This document shows, in pieces, positions 19,164-27,723 of a stretch of DNA of 64,000 bases (positions are counted from its first letter, which is position 1; the number at the start of each line of letters is the position of its first letter). Both the position numbers and the translations under genes were made by a program. The notes beneath the pieces are model-generated. The model did no database searches. It saw nothing but the letters and a program-made list of their open reading frames with translations, and had not been told where the DNA came from. This DNA is from Pycnococcus provasolii (Eukaryota; Chlorophyta; Pseudoscourfieldiophyceae; Pseudoscourfieldiales; Pycnococcaceae): the NCBI GenBank assembly GCA_938743325.2, contig OW568881.1, forward strand, positions 62,001 through 126,000, given 5' to 3'.

Positions 19164-19832
19164 ATAAAGGCTCTGAGAAAAGGAAAAGGTAGTATGGCGG
19201 ACGACACAAAAGAAGAAAGGGAAGCAGGCTCGGAAACAGGAAAGAGAGAAGAGAAGAGAGGAGCGAACGGGGAAGGGAGAACAGGGAGGGGCCGAGGGGG
19301 CCGGAGCGGAAGGGACCACGCAAGCCTTCCCAAAGGGGCTCGCCAACCATCGGGGTTCCTGATGCCGAAAGGAGGGGGAAGGGGATTTTCCTCGTGAGTA
19401 ATTTAGACGCGTCGCGATCTGCGGGAGGCTATCGGTCCCCTCCGAATTCCGACGACTTCTTACTCGGGGTTTGGCTCGTAACTCGTTTATCGACCTCACG
19501 TATCGTTCAGTCACATACCTTAGGTGTCTCTTCTTGTGCCTTCTTAGTCTATAGACTCCTCCATAGTTCTACGTGTTGACTCCTCCTACCTTTAACGTGT
19601 AGGTGTCACGTAGGTACGTCACGACTACGGTACGGTACGGTACGGGGAACTTACAGTACGTGAGGTGTTTTACACGCATAATAAATGGATCGTGCCTGCC
19701 AAAAATGCATCTTACCACACCTGGTCCAGTCCAGGGGGTACTCAGGCAGAGAACAGCCACCAAACAATCAAGAGATATACACATCCATAAAGAACATTTA
19801 TTTTTACATAGCCTATTCAGACAGAGAGAGGT
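19164..19832. other. Intergenic region upstream of the WD40 gene and downstream of PIGB
   Basis: About 670 bp. It starts with purine-rich leader sequence (about 19180-19390), followed by a 'tacggtacggtacggtacgg' tandem at about 19626-19646 and a TACAGTAC at 19652-19659. On the minus strand, a TGTAA motif (19804-19808) lies 25 bp past the PIGB stop. No gene is supported. Confidence 0.5.
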
Positions 19833-21464
19833 CTACAGACACTTCCTCTTCTCCCACACGCTCACCCACAAGCCGCGCCGGTCGTCGTCAAGCAAGCCGA
19901 ACGCGTCGTTCGGCCAGCGACCGACGAGCTCGTAGTCGTAGTCGCGAAGCGCACGCAGAAGCCCCTCCTCCTCCTCGCCGCGCTCGAACGTCGCGACGTG
20001 TGTGTACGAAATGTCCCCCAAACACGCGCGGGCGAATCGCGAAGAGTTGGCGAAAAATCGACGCTCCTCCGTCATCTTCGACGTGCCATCGTGAAGTGCC
20101 TGCCGCCATTCCGTCGGGTGCGTCGGCGACGTGCCATTCGAACCTGGCGTGGGTGTAAACCACGGCGACGGCGTGCAGTCGAGGAAGCGGGCGTGCATAC
20201 CACGCGTCGGAAAGAACTGAGGTGCGCTGTGGCAAGGTGCAAGCCAGAGCGCATGCACGGGCTTGCTGTGCCATGCAAGATACCGAGATGCTTGAATCGG
20301 CCCACGCTGGTGGTACGTACCAAAGAACAGAAGAGGCACGAGTTGAAGGGCCGCGAGCGTGCCCACCAACAGCGCTCCTCGACTCCTGCTCCCAGTACTC
20401 CCACGGCAAAGGGCGTGTGCCGCATACACGCACAGAATCGGAAGCACGGGAAGAACGAAACGAAGCTCCTTGTGAGGCTGCAGGCTCATCGCGACGACGT
20501 ACGCAAGCGCGCCTAGCAGGGGCGCGTGGTGCGATATCGCCGCTTCCCACGACCTTGAAGAGCGGAGAGCACGCCACGCGCCCACGACAGCAAATGGAAC
20601 GTACGTGAACAGCTGCGCCGGAATCGCCTGGCTCACGTACCAGTGCCATGGATGTGTTCCGTAGAGCCGTGCTCCACCGCTCACGACGTTGAATCGCACA
20701 AACTCGAGCATGGGGAACGTCCACCTGCCGTAGAACGCCTTGTCGACGCAGGCGAGCAAGGTGAGTGCGCAAAGCGCGACCGCGCCAGCCGTTGCAGCGA
20801 GTTTCGCGGCGGCGTACGGGGACGACGCGTCGTGCGCTTCGTGCACCATCGCCGCGATTCCCACGGGCATCCAAAAGAGTGCCGCTGTTGGCCGAACGGC
20901 GCAAGCGAGCGCGGCGCACACGAGCCCCGCGACTCTGGCGCGCATACCGTCAAAAAGAAGCACCCCGAGCGTAGTGAACGACGCCTCCGCCGCGCTGCTG
21001 TACGTGCGCTGCCCGCAGTACGCGATAAACCAGCACGTGAGGTGGCAGACGAAGGCGGTTTGCGCTACTGCCCTTGCCCTTGCTTCGTCACGTTCGTAGA
21101 CGCGCTTTGCATGCCTGTATGCGTAAAGGGCGACGGCAACGTCTCCTGCAGTCGCCGTCAAGGTGGACTGCATGGCACGCGGTGCCAGCTCGTCAAAGAT
21201 GCTCCCACTGCACTCGCTGATATACTTGAAGTACGTGTAGAAAGGCAGGATGTGCGCATAAGAGCGCACGTGGTTTCTCCACTCCCACGGCAGCAGATTG
21301 AGTTTTGCCGTGTCGCATGCGTGCGTTTGTGCGACGAGAGTGGCTTGGTAGGTTTCGTCGGGGTCAAAAAACGTGTTTGCGGTGGCGAGTGGTATCAGCA
21401 GGAGACGAGTGGAAACGGCGAAGGCGGTGCATGCTAGGACGAGCACGACGATACTGCTCTGCAT
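19833..21464 (-). CDS. PIGB: GPI mannosyltransferase 3 (PIG-B / Gpi10, GT22)
   Basis: 543 residues from the ATG at 21464; human PIGB is 554. It is a multi-pass ER membrane GT-C mannosyltransferase. Landmarks are the luminal first-loop FDPDETYQATLVAQTHA, which contains the acidic catalytic motif of GT22, LPWEWRNHVRSYAHILPFY, THPWHWYVSQAIPAQLFTYV, and the family signature HKELRFVLPVLPILCVYAAH. The C-terminal luminal part has CHSAPQFFPTRGMHARFLDC, matching the CHSTPY...MRFLQCPP region of PIG-B. The enzyme adds the third, alpha-1,2-linked mannose to the GPI precursor from dolichol-phosphate-mannose. The PIG-B-type C-terminus separates it from ALG9, ALG12 and PIG-Z. A candidate GPI-anchored protein is encoded at 35297-35980. 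The reading frame is intact. Confidence 0.92.
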   Translation of the reverse strand: MQSSIVVLVLACTAFAVSTRLLLIPLATANTFFDPDETYQATLVAQTHACDTAKLNLLPWEWRNHVRSYAHILPFYTYFKYISECSGSIFDELAPRAMQSTLTATAGDVAVALYAYRHAKRVYERDEARARAVAQTAFVCHLTCWFIAYCGQRTYSSAAEASFTTLGVLLFDGMRARVAGLVCAALACAVRPTAALFWMPVGIAAMVHEAHDASSPYAAAKLAATAGAVALCALTLLACVDKAFYGRWTFPMLEFVRFNVVSGGARLYGTHPWHWYVSQAIPAQLFTYVPFAVVGAWRALRSSRSWEAAISHHAPLLGALAYVVAMSLQPHKELRFVLPVLPILCVYAAHALCRGSTGSRSRGALLVGTLAALQLVPLLFFGTYHQRGPIQASRYLAWHSKPVHALWLAPCHSAPQFFPTRGMHARFLDCTPSPWFTPTPGSNGTSPTHPTEWRQALHDGTSKMTEERRFFANSSRFARACLGDISYTHVATFERGEEEEGLLRALRDYDYELVGRWPNDAFGLLDDDRRGLWVSVWEKRKCL

Positions 21465-21771
21465 TTGACTTTACTCACTTACTTGGTGGGTGTTGTTTGT
21501 GGCGGATGTGGCGGACGCAAAAACAAGACGGCCGGCATGCTGTGAGGGGAGGCATGTGGTGGTTCGGAAAAACAAAACCCCAAATAGGCGCGGAGGTTTT
21601 AGGGGTTTCCCTCCCTCCCCTCCCCTCCGCGCGCGATGCCGGGAATGGCTGGCTGGCTGGCGACCGCACGCTTGCCTGCCGTGGTTGCTATATCATACAG
21701 TACAGTACATGGCAGTTACAAAAGCAGAATTTTGCATGCTCTACGATAGTGACCCATAGCTGTCCGTCTGT

Positions 21772-22194
21772 CTACGTGCCCCCTCGCACCTTCAGCTCCG
21801 CAATGGCGTTGCTGCAGTCGCGCACGTCCGACGCTATCGCCTGCGTCCAAGCAACCAAATCACCGCACTCCTTCAGCGCGTCGTCGAAAGCTGTGATGGT
21901 CGCATTCAGCTGGTGGATGCGTGCGTTGAGCGCGTGCGCATTTGCTCTCGCACTGCGCACTCCAGTCTCTACCGCGCTTCTCTGCGCGCTGAAGAGCGCG
22001 CTCACACGTTCGTTGCCTGCGACGTCCACCGCCGCGGCCATAATTTCAGGCGCCCGCGACGACGCCCTCTGCGCCAAACGCTCCGCCTCCTGCCGAGCTC
22101 CCGAACACGCCGCTGCGTTGTCGGCGAGCGCCGCCGCAAAGCCTGGTGCTGTGGTGGTTGGTTTAGGCGCCGGCGGCGGCTCCAGAGGCTCCAT
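21772..22194 (-). CDS. BLOC1S1-like (GCN5L1) small coiled-coil subunit
   Basis: 140 residues from the ATG at 22194. The C-terminal segment AFDDALKECGDLVAWTQAI followed by SDVRDCSNAIAEL aligns well with the end of BLOC1S1/GCN5L1 (FNQALKEIGDVENWARSIE then MRTIATALEYV). The preceding residues ~55-100 are helical and contain ARANAHALNARIHQLNATI, matching the family's central coiled coil. BLOC1S1 is a shared subunit of the BLOC-1 and BORC complexes, which act in endosome and lysosome-related organelle traffic and positioning. Plants retain a BLOS1 that interacts with sorting nexin. The Ala-rich N-terminal ~40 residues are not conserved. The length is normal for the family (~125-150). A TGTAA motif occurs on its strand at 21716-21720, 52 bp past the stop. 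Confidence 0.72.
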   Translation of the reverse strand: MEPLEPPPAPKPTTTAPGFAAALADNAAACSGARQEAERLAQRASSRAPEIMAAAVDVAGNERVSALFSAQRSAVETGVRSARANAHALNARIHQLNATITAFDDALKECGDLVAWTQAIASDVRDCSNAIAELKVRGGT

Positions 22195-22251
22195 TCTGCT
22201 TGATATGTTGGTGGAGACAGACGCGGAAATGGGAGGAAGAGGGAGGTGAAT

Positions 22252-22962
22252 GCACGCTATTATTTTTGATCGTGCCTTCTGAGGGAGTGATCAGTGATGG
22301 ATGGATTTCGCCTGGCCTGGTGGTTGCATCGCACCATGCACCTTTAGGAAGGACGGTGGTCGCCGCAAGCTTGTATCTTTACCAACCTTTCGGTCTAGGA
22401 CTCTGGACTGCGTGCGTGTTTTAACGTTTTTATGCAACACATCAACGACGTCAAGACAAGAATCGAGACCCCCCAAATCCCAAGGACCTCGTCGTACATG
22501 CCCCCCCTTTGTCCGCAATGATTTTTTGGCATTTTCCAGTTTTCAATCTATTCGCTCGGGACAATATCTCTGACGTTGAAGTTTCTACTGAGTCGAGGTT
22601 ATTGCTAGTTGATAACAACATCCGATCCCAGAAGGTTTCGACCTTCAATATCTTTCCAACTTTTGCCAAATCAGCAACTTGGCTATCTTACCCACCCCAC
22701 CCTCATCACATATCATACCCTTTTCTCAACACCTCTTTCTCAATCAATGTCTCTGTCTCTCTGCCTGTCCTCTCGAGAGTCTCTCAAGTCTGAATGTGGG
22801 AATTATCTTTGACAAGCAACGTATGTTTGCGAACTCGTAGGTTACTAACTTAGATCGACGACTTTACTTCATTTCTCCACCTTAAGCAGTTTGTCCACAT
22901 CTCCCGCCTTATTGTACTTCTCCACGATTGCCTTGGCATACGAGGGAATGTGCTGCGACGCA
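22252..22962. repeat. 710-bp direct repeat, copy 1 (includes a 3'-end fragment of HCAR)
   Basis: This is near-identical to 23982-24691, differing by about one single-base indel. It consists of a ~200-bp 5' part, the 363-bp unit Q (22452-22814), and a ~148-bp part whose last ~90 bp duplicate the 3' coding end of the HCAR gene, which is intact only in the second copy. Short open frames in it (for example around 22509-22793) recur in each copy because the DNA is duplicated, and show no domain. The repeat starts 58 bp upstream of BLOC1S1. Confidence 0.92.
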
Positions 22963-23323
22963 AGACAAGAATCGAGACCCCCCAAATCCCAAGGACCTCG
23001 TCGTACATGCCCCCCCTTTGTCCGCAATGATTTTTTGGCATTTTCCAGTTTTCAATCTATTCGCTCGGGACAATATCTCTGACGTTGAAGTTTCTACTGA
23101 GTCGAGGTTATTGCTAGTTGATAACAACATCCGATCCCAGAAGGTTTCGACCTTCAATATCTTTCCAACTTTTGCCAAATCAGCAACTTGGCTATCTTAC
23201 CCACCCCACCCTCATCACATATCATACCCTTTTCTCAACACCTCTTTCTCAATCAATGTCTCTGTCTCTCTGCCTGTCCTCTCGAGAGTCTCTCAAGTCT
23301 GAATGTGGGAATTATCTTTGACA
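22961..23323. repeat. Third copy of the 363-bp unit Q
   Basis: Identical by eye to 22452-22814 and 24181-24543. It is joined directly to the truncated HCAR fragment of repeat copy 1. At the joint the bases 'ca' are shared, and both source sites read 'gacgNcaagac' or 'gacgca', so a microhomology-mediated join is plausible. On the right it abuts the retroelement fossil. Confidence 0.9.
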
Positions 23324-23655
23324 TGGTAATTATCCAAACGGATAACGACCTGGCGCGGCACTGGGCCAACAAAGGCCGCGCACAGATCCCAGCCGCCAGA
23401 GCCATCCTCTTCCGCCTCGCCCGCGCCTGCATGGCCGCCGGCTTACACGTCCGATTCGTATTCGTCACCGGAGGCGGCGTCATGCGTACACTGCTGGCGG
23501 AGCTCGGCTTGCTGCAAGGTGCGACGACCGTGCATGAAGACAACACCGCCGCGATCAGCATTCTCAACGACACCAAGTACGACGGACGAACTAAACACGT
23601 CGACTACCGAATTAAATCGGTACGGGAACGCGTGCTCCCCGGGGAGTAGACGAGG
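23324..23655 (+). mobile_element. Retroelement fossil: RNase H-type fragments (DIRS-like and Ty1/copia-like)
   Basis: A short remnant of retroelement polyprotein. The left part contains TDNDLARHWANKGRAQIPAA and then HVRFVFVTG, resembling the RNase H region of DIRS-type or related tyrosine-recombinase retroelements. The right part contains LLAELG, HEDNTAAISILND and RTKHVDYRIKSVRE, the end of a Ty1/copia-type RNase H. No reverse transcriptase, integrase, gag or clear terminal repeats are present, so the element is broken and is only a small piece. The near-identical flanking repeats suggest the local rearrangement is recent, although the fragment itself may be older. Confidence 0.75.
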
Positions 23656-23981
23656 GGATGCACAAGCTTCGAACTCACGCGGTAGGAGATTCGGACCTCC
23701 TACCGATTCACTTAGAGCACCCCACAAGCCCCGAGTCGTAAGGCGCCCTCCCGGGTTACCCTGCTTGGGAGAGCGAGGCCGTGAGGCCGGCACTCTTCGA
23801 GTGCCAGGCGCTGCCGCGCGACGTTGGTTGAGCAGAAAAATTTTTTTTTTCTACACAACACTGAGCCCAAACCTACCTTGTAGTCCCAGGTCTCAGGACC
23901 CATCCTAGCCGGGCGCGCTGCGCGCGCCCGGCTTTACTCTTCACAATCCCCTTCGGGAACTGAGACGTGAGGACTACAAAG
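23656..23981. repeat. Non-coding flank of the fossil ending in a long imperfect hairpin
   Basis: This holds a perfect short hairpin 'ggtaggag attcgg(a) cctcctacc' near 23680-23705, GC-rich sequence, an A/T run near 23837-23850, and a ~103-nt foldback at 23878-23980. The outer arms, 'ttgtagtcc...gtctcag' and 'ctgagac...ggactacaa', enclose a perfect 12-bp stem (23907-23918 with 23922-23933, loop tgc). It could be the end of the retroelement or a separate foldback element. It is not a recognisable tRNA. Confidence 0.6.
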
Positions 23982-24691
23982 CACGCTATTATTTTTGATC
24001 GTGCCTTCTGAGGGAGTGATCAGTGATGGATGGATTTCGCCTGGCCTGGTGGTTGCATCGCACCATGCACCTTTAGGAAGGACGGTGGTCGCCGCAAGCT
24101 TGTATCTTTACCAACCTTTCGGTCTAGGACTCTGGACTGCGTGCGTGTTTTAACGTTTTTATGCAACACATCAACGACGTCAAGACAAGAATCGAGACCC
24201 CCCAAATCCCAAGGACCTCGTCGTACATGCCCCCCCTTTGTCCGCAATGATTTTTTGGCATTTTCCAGTTTTCAATCTATTCGCTCGGGACAATATCTCT
24301 GACGTTGAAGTTTCTACTGAGTCGAGGTTATTGCTAGTTGATAACAACATCCGATCCCAGAAGGTTTCGACCTTCAATATCTTTCCAACTTTTGCCAAAT
24401 CAGCAACTTGGCTATCTTACCCACCCCACCCTCATCACATATCATACCCTTTTCTCAACACCTCTTTCTCAATCAATGTCTCTGTCTCTCTGCCTGTCCT
24501 CTCGAGAGTCTCTCAAGTCTGAATGTGGGAATTATCTTTGACAAGCAACGTATGTTTGCGAACTCGTAGGTTACTAACTTAGATCGACGACTTTACTTCA
24601 TTTCTCCACCTTAAGCAGTTTGTCCACATCTCCCGCCTTATTGTACTTCTCCACGATTGCCTTGGCATACGAGGGAATGTGCTGCGACGCA
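23982..24691. repeat. 710-bp direct repeat, copy 2 (runs into intact HCAR)
   Basis: The second copy of the unit at 22252-22962. It contains unit Q at 24181-24543 and continues without break into the 3' coding end of HCAR (stop at 24598), so it is most likely the original location. Apart from the HCAR end, no gene is seen in it. Confidence 0.92.
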
Positions 24692-26013
24692 TCTTTCCTC
24701 TTATCTCCGTCGAACGTTCTCATCGTGTGCAGATAGTTTCGAATGTAGTGGTACTCGATGCTGTAACGGGCAAACTCCATCCCTCGAGGTCCCAAAAACT
24801 CCAACAAAGTCGCAATCAGCTCGCCGACGAAGCGAGGCGCGCCTTGGTCAGGCCCACGGCCAAAGTAGGCGAGGTCGTCAGCTTCCACAGTCTGCACCAC
24901 CAGACCCTCACGTCCAATGATGCCACGATGGTCCTCGACACGCTCGCGGCTCAGCCGATCGCGTACTAGGTCCACCATCTCGCGACCACGGTCATTTCGC
25001 ACCGTGACGTACGTCGCATGCTTCGTCATCTCCATGCGACGCCAAGGCACAGCCATGTAGCCAACCACGACGTCCGCCAGGCCGTTCGTGTAGTCGAAGC
25101 ACGATCGGCACGGCTCACCAATCACACCATGCGCGAGGTGATTGCTCGGAAGGCAGAAGTATGGCACCTCCTCGTAGTCGTTCTCAATCGTTGAGCCTTT
25201 CGTGTGCTTCAAGTGAACGCGGTAGTCCTGCATGAACTCGTATCCCACGATGGTCTCCGGGCTGCTCGACGCCGCCTTGAGGAACTTATCCAGCCCTTCG
25301 CGGTCACCGTTGTCAGTGCAGTTTGTTCCCACGACGTACAACTTCTCAAGTCCCAGAGCTGACTCGATGGAGCGAAGCGCCTGCACCTGACAACCAACGC
25401 CTATGAACATGATGCGCTTCAAGCCTCGCGCCTCCACCTCTTCCAGAACCGAGAGCGTCGGGCTATAGCACGGCTTCACCCCACCCGAAGAGAGAACCTC
25501 GTCACGAGTCGTTGCGAGGATGGGCTTCGCCGCGAGACGGTCGTTCTCCTCCGCGGATGTGCATATCACGCCCTCCACGACACCTTCTTCCAAAGCCCTC
25601 AGCGCCATCTCCGTCACGATGCCAGTCCACTGCACGCCAGCCTGCGGTCTCGTGTTCGTCGCGTAGAAAATGTCCTGCGTCACGCCAAACATCGCCTCAT
25701 CGTTCTCGGCACTCTCATTTCTTCGGCGTCCGTGCACCACCTCTTCCAGCGCACCCATGCGTCCCATGCCCTCTCCTAGGAATGCGCACGCCTCCTTGAC
25801 GGAGGCGATGTGCTTCGTGTCGCATAGCCCGCACCGACTGCAGTGTTCTCTGGCGGGATACAGCTGGCGCGGCGTGCCGGGCTTCATGCCGCGCGCTGAG
25901 GGTGAGGTTGAAGACGAAGACGCGGGTACGGCTCGGCAAGGATGGCGCCTGCTGTGAGCTGCAGCGTGCCTGCGCGTGCTTTGGTTCGGTGTTGTTCTCT
26001 TGCTGAGCGCCAT
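24598..26013 (-). CDS. HCAR: 7-hydroxymethyl chlorophyll a reductase, plastid
   Basis: 471 residues from the ATG at 26013, which begins a Ser/Arg/His-rich stretch typical of a chloroplast transit peptide. A longer start at 26193 is also open. The mature protein belongs to the FrhB/FdhB (F420-reducing hydrogenase beta) family. It shows CSRCGLCDTKHIASVKEAC followed by FLGEGMGRM for iron-sulfur binding, IMFIGVGCQVQALRSIE, KLYVVGTNCTDN, EFMQDYRVHLKHTKG, VPYFCLPSN and CRSCFDYTNGLADVVVGYM. All match plant HCAR in order. The enzyme, using ferredoxin, FAD and two [4Fe-4S] clusters, reduces 7-hydroxymethyl chlorophyll a to chlorophyll a in the chlorophyll b-to-a conversion. It is divergent from GST copy 1. 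Its last ~90 bp and its 5' end are each duplicated elsewhere in the window. Confidence 0.93.
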   Translation of the reverse strand: MALSKRTTPNQSTRRHAAAHSRRHPCRAVPASSSSTSPSARGMKPGTPRQLYPAREHCSRCGLCDTKHIASVKEACAFLGEGMGRMGALEEVVHGRRRNESAENDEAMFGVTQDIFYATNTRPQAGVQWTGIVTEMALRALEEGVVEGVICTSAEENDRLAAKPILATTRDEVLSSGGVKPCYSPTLSVLEEVEARGLKRIMFIGVGCQVQALRSIESALGLEKLYVVGTNCTDNGDREGLDKFLKAASSSPETIVGYEFMQDYRVHLKHTKGSTIENDYEEVPYFCLPSNHLAHGVIGEPCRSCFDYTNGLADVVVGYMAVPWRRMEMTKHATYVTVRNDRGREMVDLVRDRLSRERVEDHRGIIGREGLVVQTVEADDLAYFGRGPDQGAPRFVGELIATLLEFLGPRGMEFARYSIEYHYIRNYLHTMRTFDGDKRKDASQHIPSYAKAIVEKYNKAGDVDKLLKVEK

Positions 26014-26832
26014 GGTCACAGGTGAGGTGGGCTGTGCTGTGCTGTGCTGTGCCAGGGGGGGCCGGGGGAGAGTAGGTGAGGCTAAATCTTTGTCTACCTG
26101 TAGTGAGGACAAGGGGGTCGTCCCCAGGCTGCCAGGTGGGGATCCCGGTCGGAACACAAAGGCGGGCCTCCCGGACCAACTACCCTTCCACATTCATAAC
26201 GGAGGTTTTGTGTTGTGTACTTCAGTTTGAGCAACGAAAGCAATGGCGCCATTGTCACGCCGCGTCGCACAGCGCACCGCGCCACCCCAAACAAACAAAG
26301 TACACGTAGACAACCACCCCTTTTACCTTGTAATCTCTCTAACATTCTTCATTCCTTCTTCTTTTTCTTCGACGACGACCGGTGCTCTTTAAGCGCCTTT
26401 CATGAATCCAAATGTTTTTCATTCTAACAACCAAACAGCGATAGCAAGGACAGTTCTCAGCAGCGACGAAGGAGTGGAAATAAAAGACTTGCGCGCCGCG
26501 ACCAAGCCGACGCAACAGCAGGTGTCGTGGTGGAGAAGGCACGCTTCCAATCACACAAACGTCGATGGGTACTACGACGGCGTCGTGATTGGAAGCCGCA
26601 CTGTCGGTCGAGACGCACTGCCGAAGGATTGTGTCCCGGCGTACCAGACCGGCGTTCACGTGGATTTGTTGTGCGGGCCTTCTTCTGGCCGGGGGAGGGA
26701 GGGAGGGAGCTCTATCCCATCTCTTCTCTTTTTCCCGGGAGCCCTCATTCCTGTCCCATCCCCGAATAATAATTCGCGTTCGGGGTTCCGCCTCAGAGTC
26801 CCTTTCACTTCCCCTCTGATCGCTCACGACCT
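26014..26832. promoter_or_regulatory. Shared divergent promoter of HCAR and GST copy 1
   Basis: About 819 bp between two divergent starts. Most of it (26074-26689) occurs again inverted at 29043-29658. A tandem 'ctgtg' run lies at 26033-26052, just upstream of the HCAR ATG. An open frame on the plus strand (26402-26842) is listed separately as doubtful. Confidence 0.6.
26074..26689 (+). repeat. 616-bp inverted repeat, arm A (HCAR 5' end and promoter)
   Basis: The reverse complement of 29043-29658, with only about one mismatch noticed (a G/A difference at the 'acag(g/a)tagac' site). Together with its partner it encloses GST1, the first ankyrin-like gene and the HNH fragment (2.35 kb). Its left end lies within the upstream extension of HCAR, and its right end is within the GST1 upstream region at 'cttcttctggc'. 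Confidence 0.93.
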
Positions 26833-26842
26833 ATGGTGGTGA
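26402..26842 (+). CDS. Doubtful open frame in the HCAR-GST1 promoter
   Basis: An ATG-started frame of 146 codons. Its first ~95 residues (including SWWRRHASNHTNVDGYYDG and VGRDALPKDCVPAYQTGVHV) have protein-like composition with no recognised domain. The same stretch is open on the minus strand in the inverted arm (29034-29330). Because the arms are almost identical, this conservation carries no evidence of selection. The last ~50 residues are low complexity and overlap the GST1 start. It may be a remnant gene or chance. Confidence 0.25.
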   Translation: MNPNVFHSNNQTAIARTVLSSDEGVEIKDLRAATKPTQQQVSWWRRHASNHTNVDGYYDGVVIGSRTVGRDALPKDCVPAYQTGVHVDLLCGPSSGRGREGGSSIPSLLFFPGALIPVPSPNNNSRSGFRLRVPFTSPLIAHDLWW

Positions 26843-27723
26843 TGAGCTCGTTCGTCAACCACGTCACCTCCGCCTACAGCTCGTGCGTCGCCAAGTGCCG
26901 ACGCGCCGTCGCAGCCAAAGCCTCCAAGCCAACGCTGCCTTCGTCGTACACGCTGCCGGAGGTGTGGGCGGGGGACCCGTCGTCGATGGGTGGCACGTTC
27001 GGCGCTGTCAACCAGCCGACAGCCGGGGCGCGATTCGTCGCGCCGCTTCCAGTGGGCAAAAAGCCGTTACAGCTCTACAGCCTAGGAACGCCAAACGGGC
27101 AAAAGGTTACCATCATGCTGTACGAGTGTCTGCTTGACGATAAGTTTGACAGCTGGGAAATCAACATAGGACAGCTGCACCAATTTAGCAGCGGTTTTGT
27201 GGACGTCAACCCGAACTCGAAGATACCGGCGCTGACAGACGCGGACGGTCCGGGTGGAAACAATGTGAACGTCTTTGAAACAGGTTCGATCCTTCTTTAC
27301 TTGGCAGAGAAGACAGGCAAGTTCATTCCCACGGACCCGGTGAAGAGAATCGAGTGCATGAACTGGCTTATGTGGAACATGGGAACCGCGCCGTACTTGG
27401 GACAGTTTGGACACTTCTACAAGTACGCGCCCGTGCACATTGAGTACGGCGTCGACCGATATGCCATGGAGGCGAAGCGAATCGTCGACGTGCTCGACCA
27501 CCTCCTCGAGAATAGGCAGTTCATCGTGGGAGAGGAGGTGACCATCGCGGACTTTGCGATATTCCCGTGGGTCGTTTGTCTCCTCCGAGGTTACAACGCA
27601 GGTGTATTCCTGAAGCTTGACTCGTACACGCACGTGAAAGCTTGGTGTGACCGCATGATGAGTCGTCCGAACGTTCGACGAGGTATGCAGCACTCGTACG
27701 GCAAGTGGGATCCGAACAAGTAA
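26833..27723 (+). CDS. Glutathione S-transferase, YghU/Ure2p-like, copy 1
   Basis: 296 residues from the ATG at 26833. After a ~45-residue leader the protein matches bacterial YghU closely: LPVGKKPLQLYSLGTPNGQK then VTIMLYECL (thioredoxin-like N-domain, with the TPNGQKV active-site region), FSSGFVDVNPNSKIPAL, VFETGSILLYLAEKTG (the ES/ET-S glutathione-binding motif), and the helical C-domain GQFGHFYKYAPVHIEYGVDR, MEAKRIVDVLD and VGEEVTIADFAIFPWV. This class binds two glutathione (or glutathionyl-spermidine) molecules and shows disulfide-bond reductase and peroxide-reducing activity. The leader, which is Ser/Ala/Lys-rich, could target an organelle and is absent from copy 2. The strong likeness to bacterial proteins suggests ancient transfer. 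It is divergent from HCAR and convergent with the ankyrin-like gene (32-bp spacer). Confidence 0.92.
   Translation: MVVMSSFVNHVTSAYSSCVAKCRRAVAAKASKPTLPSSYTLPEVWAGDPSSMGGTFGAVNQPTAGARFVAPLPVGKKPLQLYSLGTPNGQKVTIMLYECLLDDKFDSWEINIGQLHQFSSGFVDVNPNSKIPALTDADGPGGNNVNVFETGSILLYLAEKTGKFIPTDPVKRIECMNWLMWNMGTAPYLGQFGHFYKYAPVHIEYGVDRYAMEAKRIVDVLDHLLENRQFIVGEEVTIADFAIFPWVVCLLRGYNAGVFLKLDSYTHVKAWCDRMMSRPNVRRGMQHSYGKWDPNK

Noticed and set aside
23640-23760. Possible tRNA near the hairpin 'ggtaggag...cctcctacc'
   Set aside because: No consistent acceptor, D and T arms could be placed. The palindrome alone does not make a tRNA.
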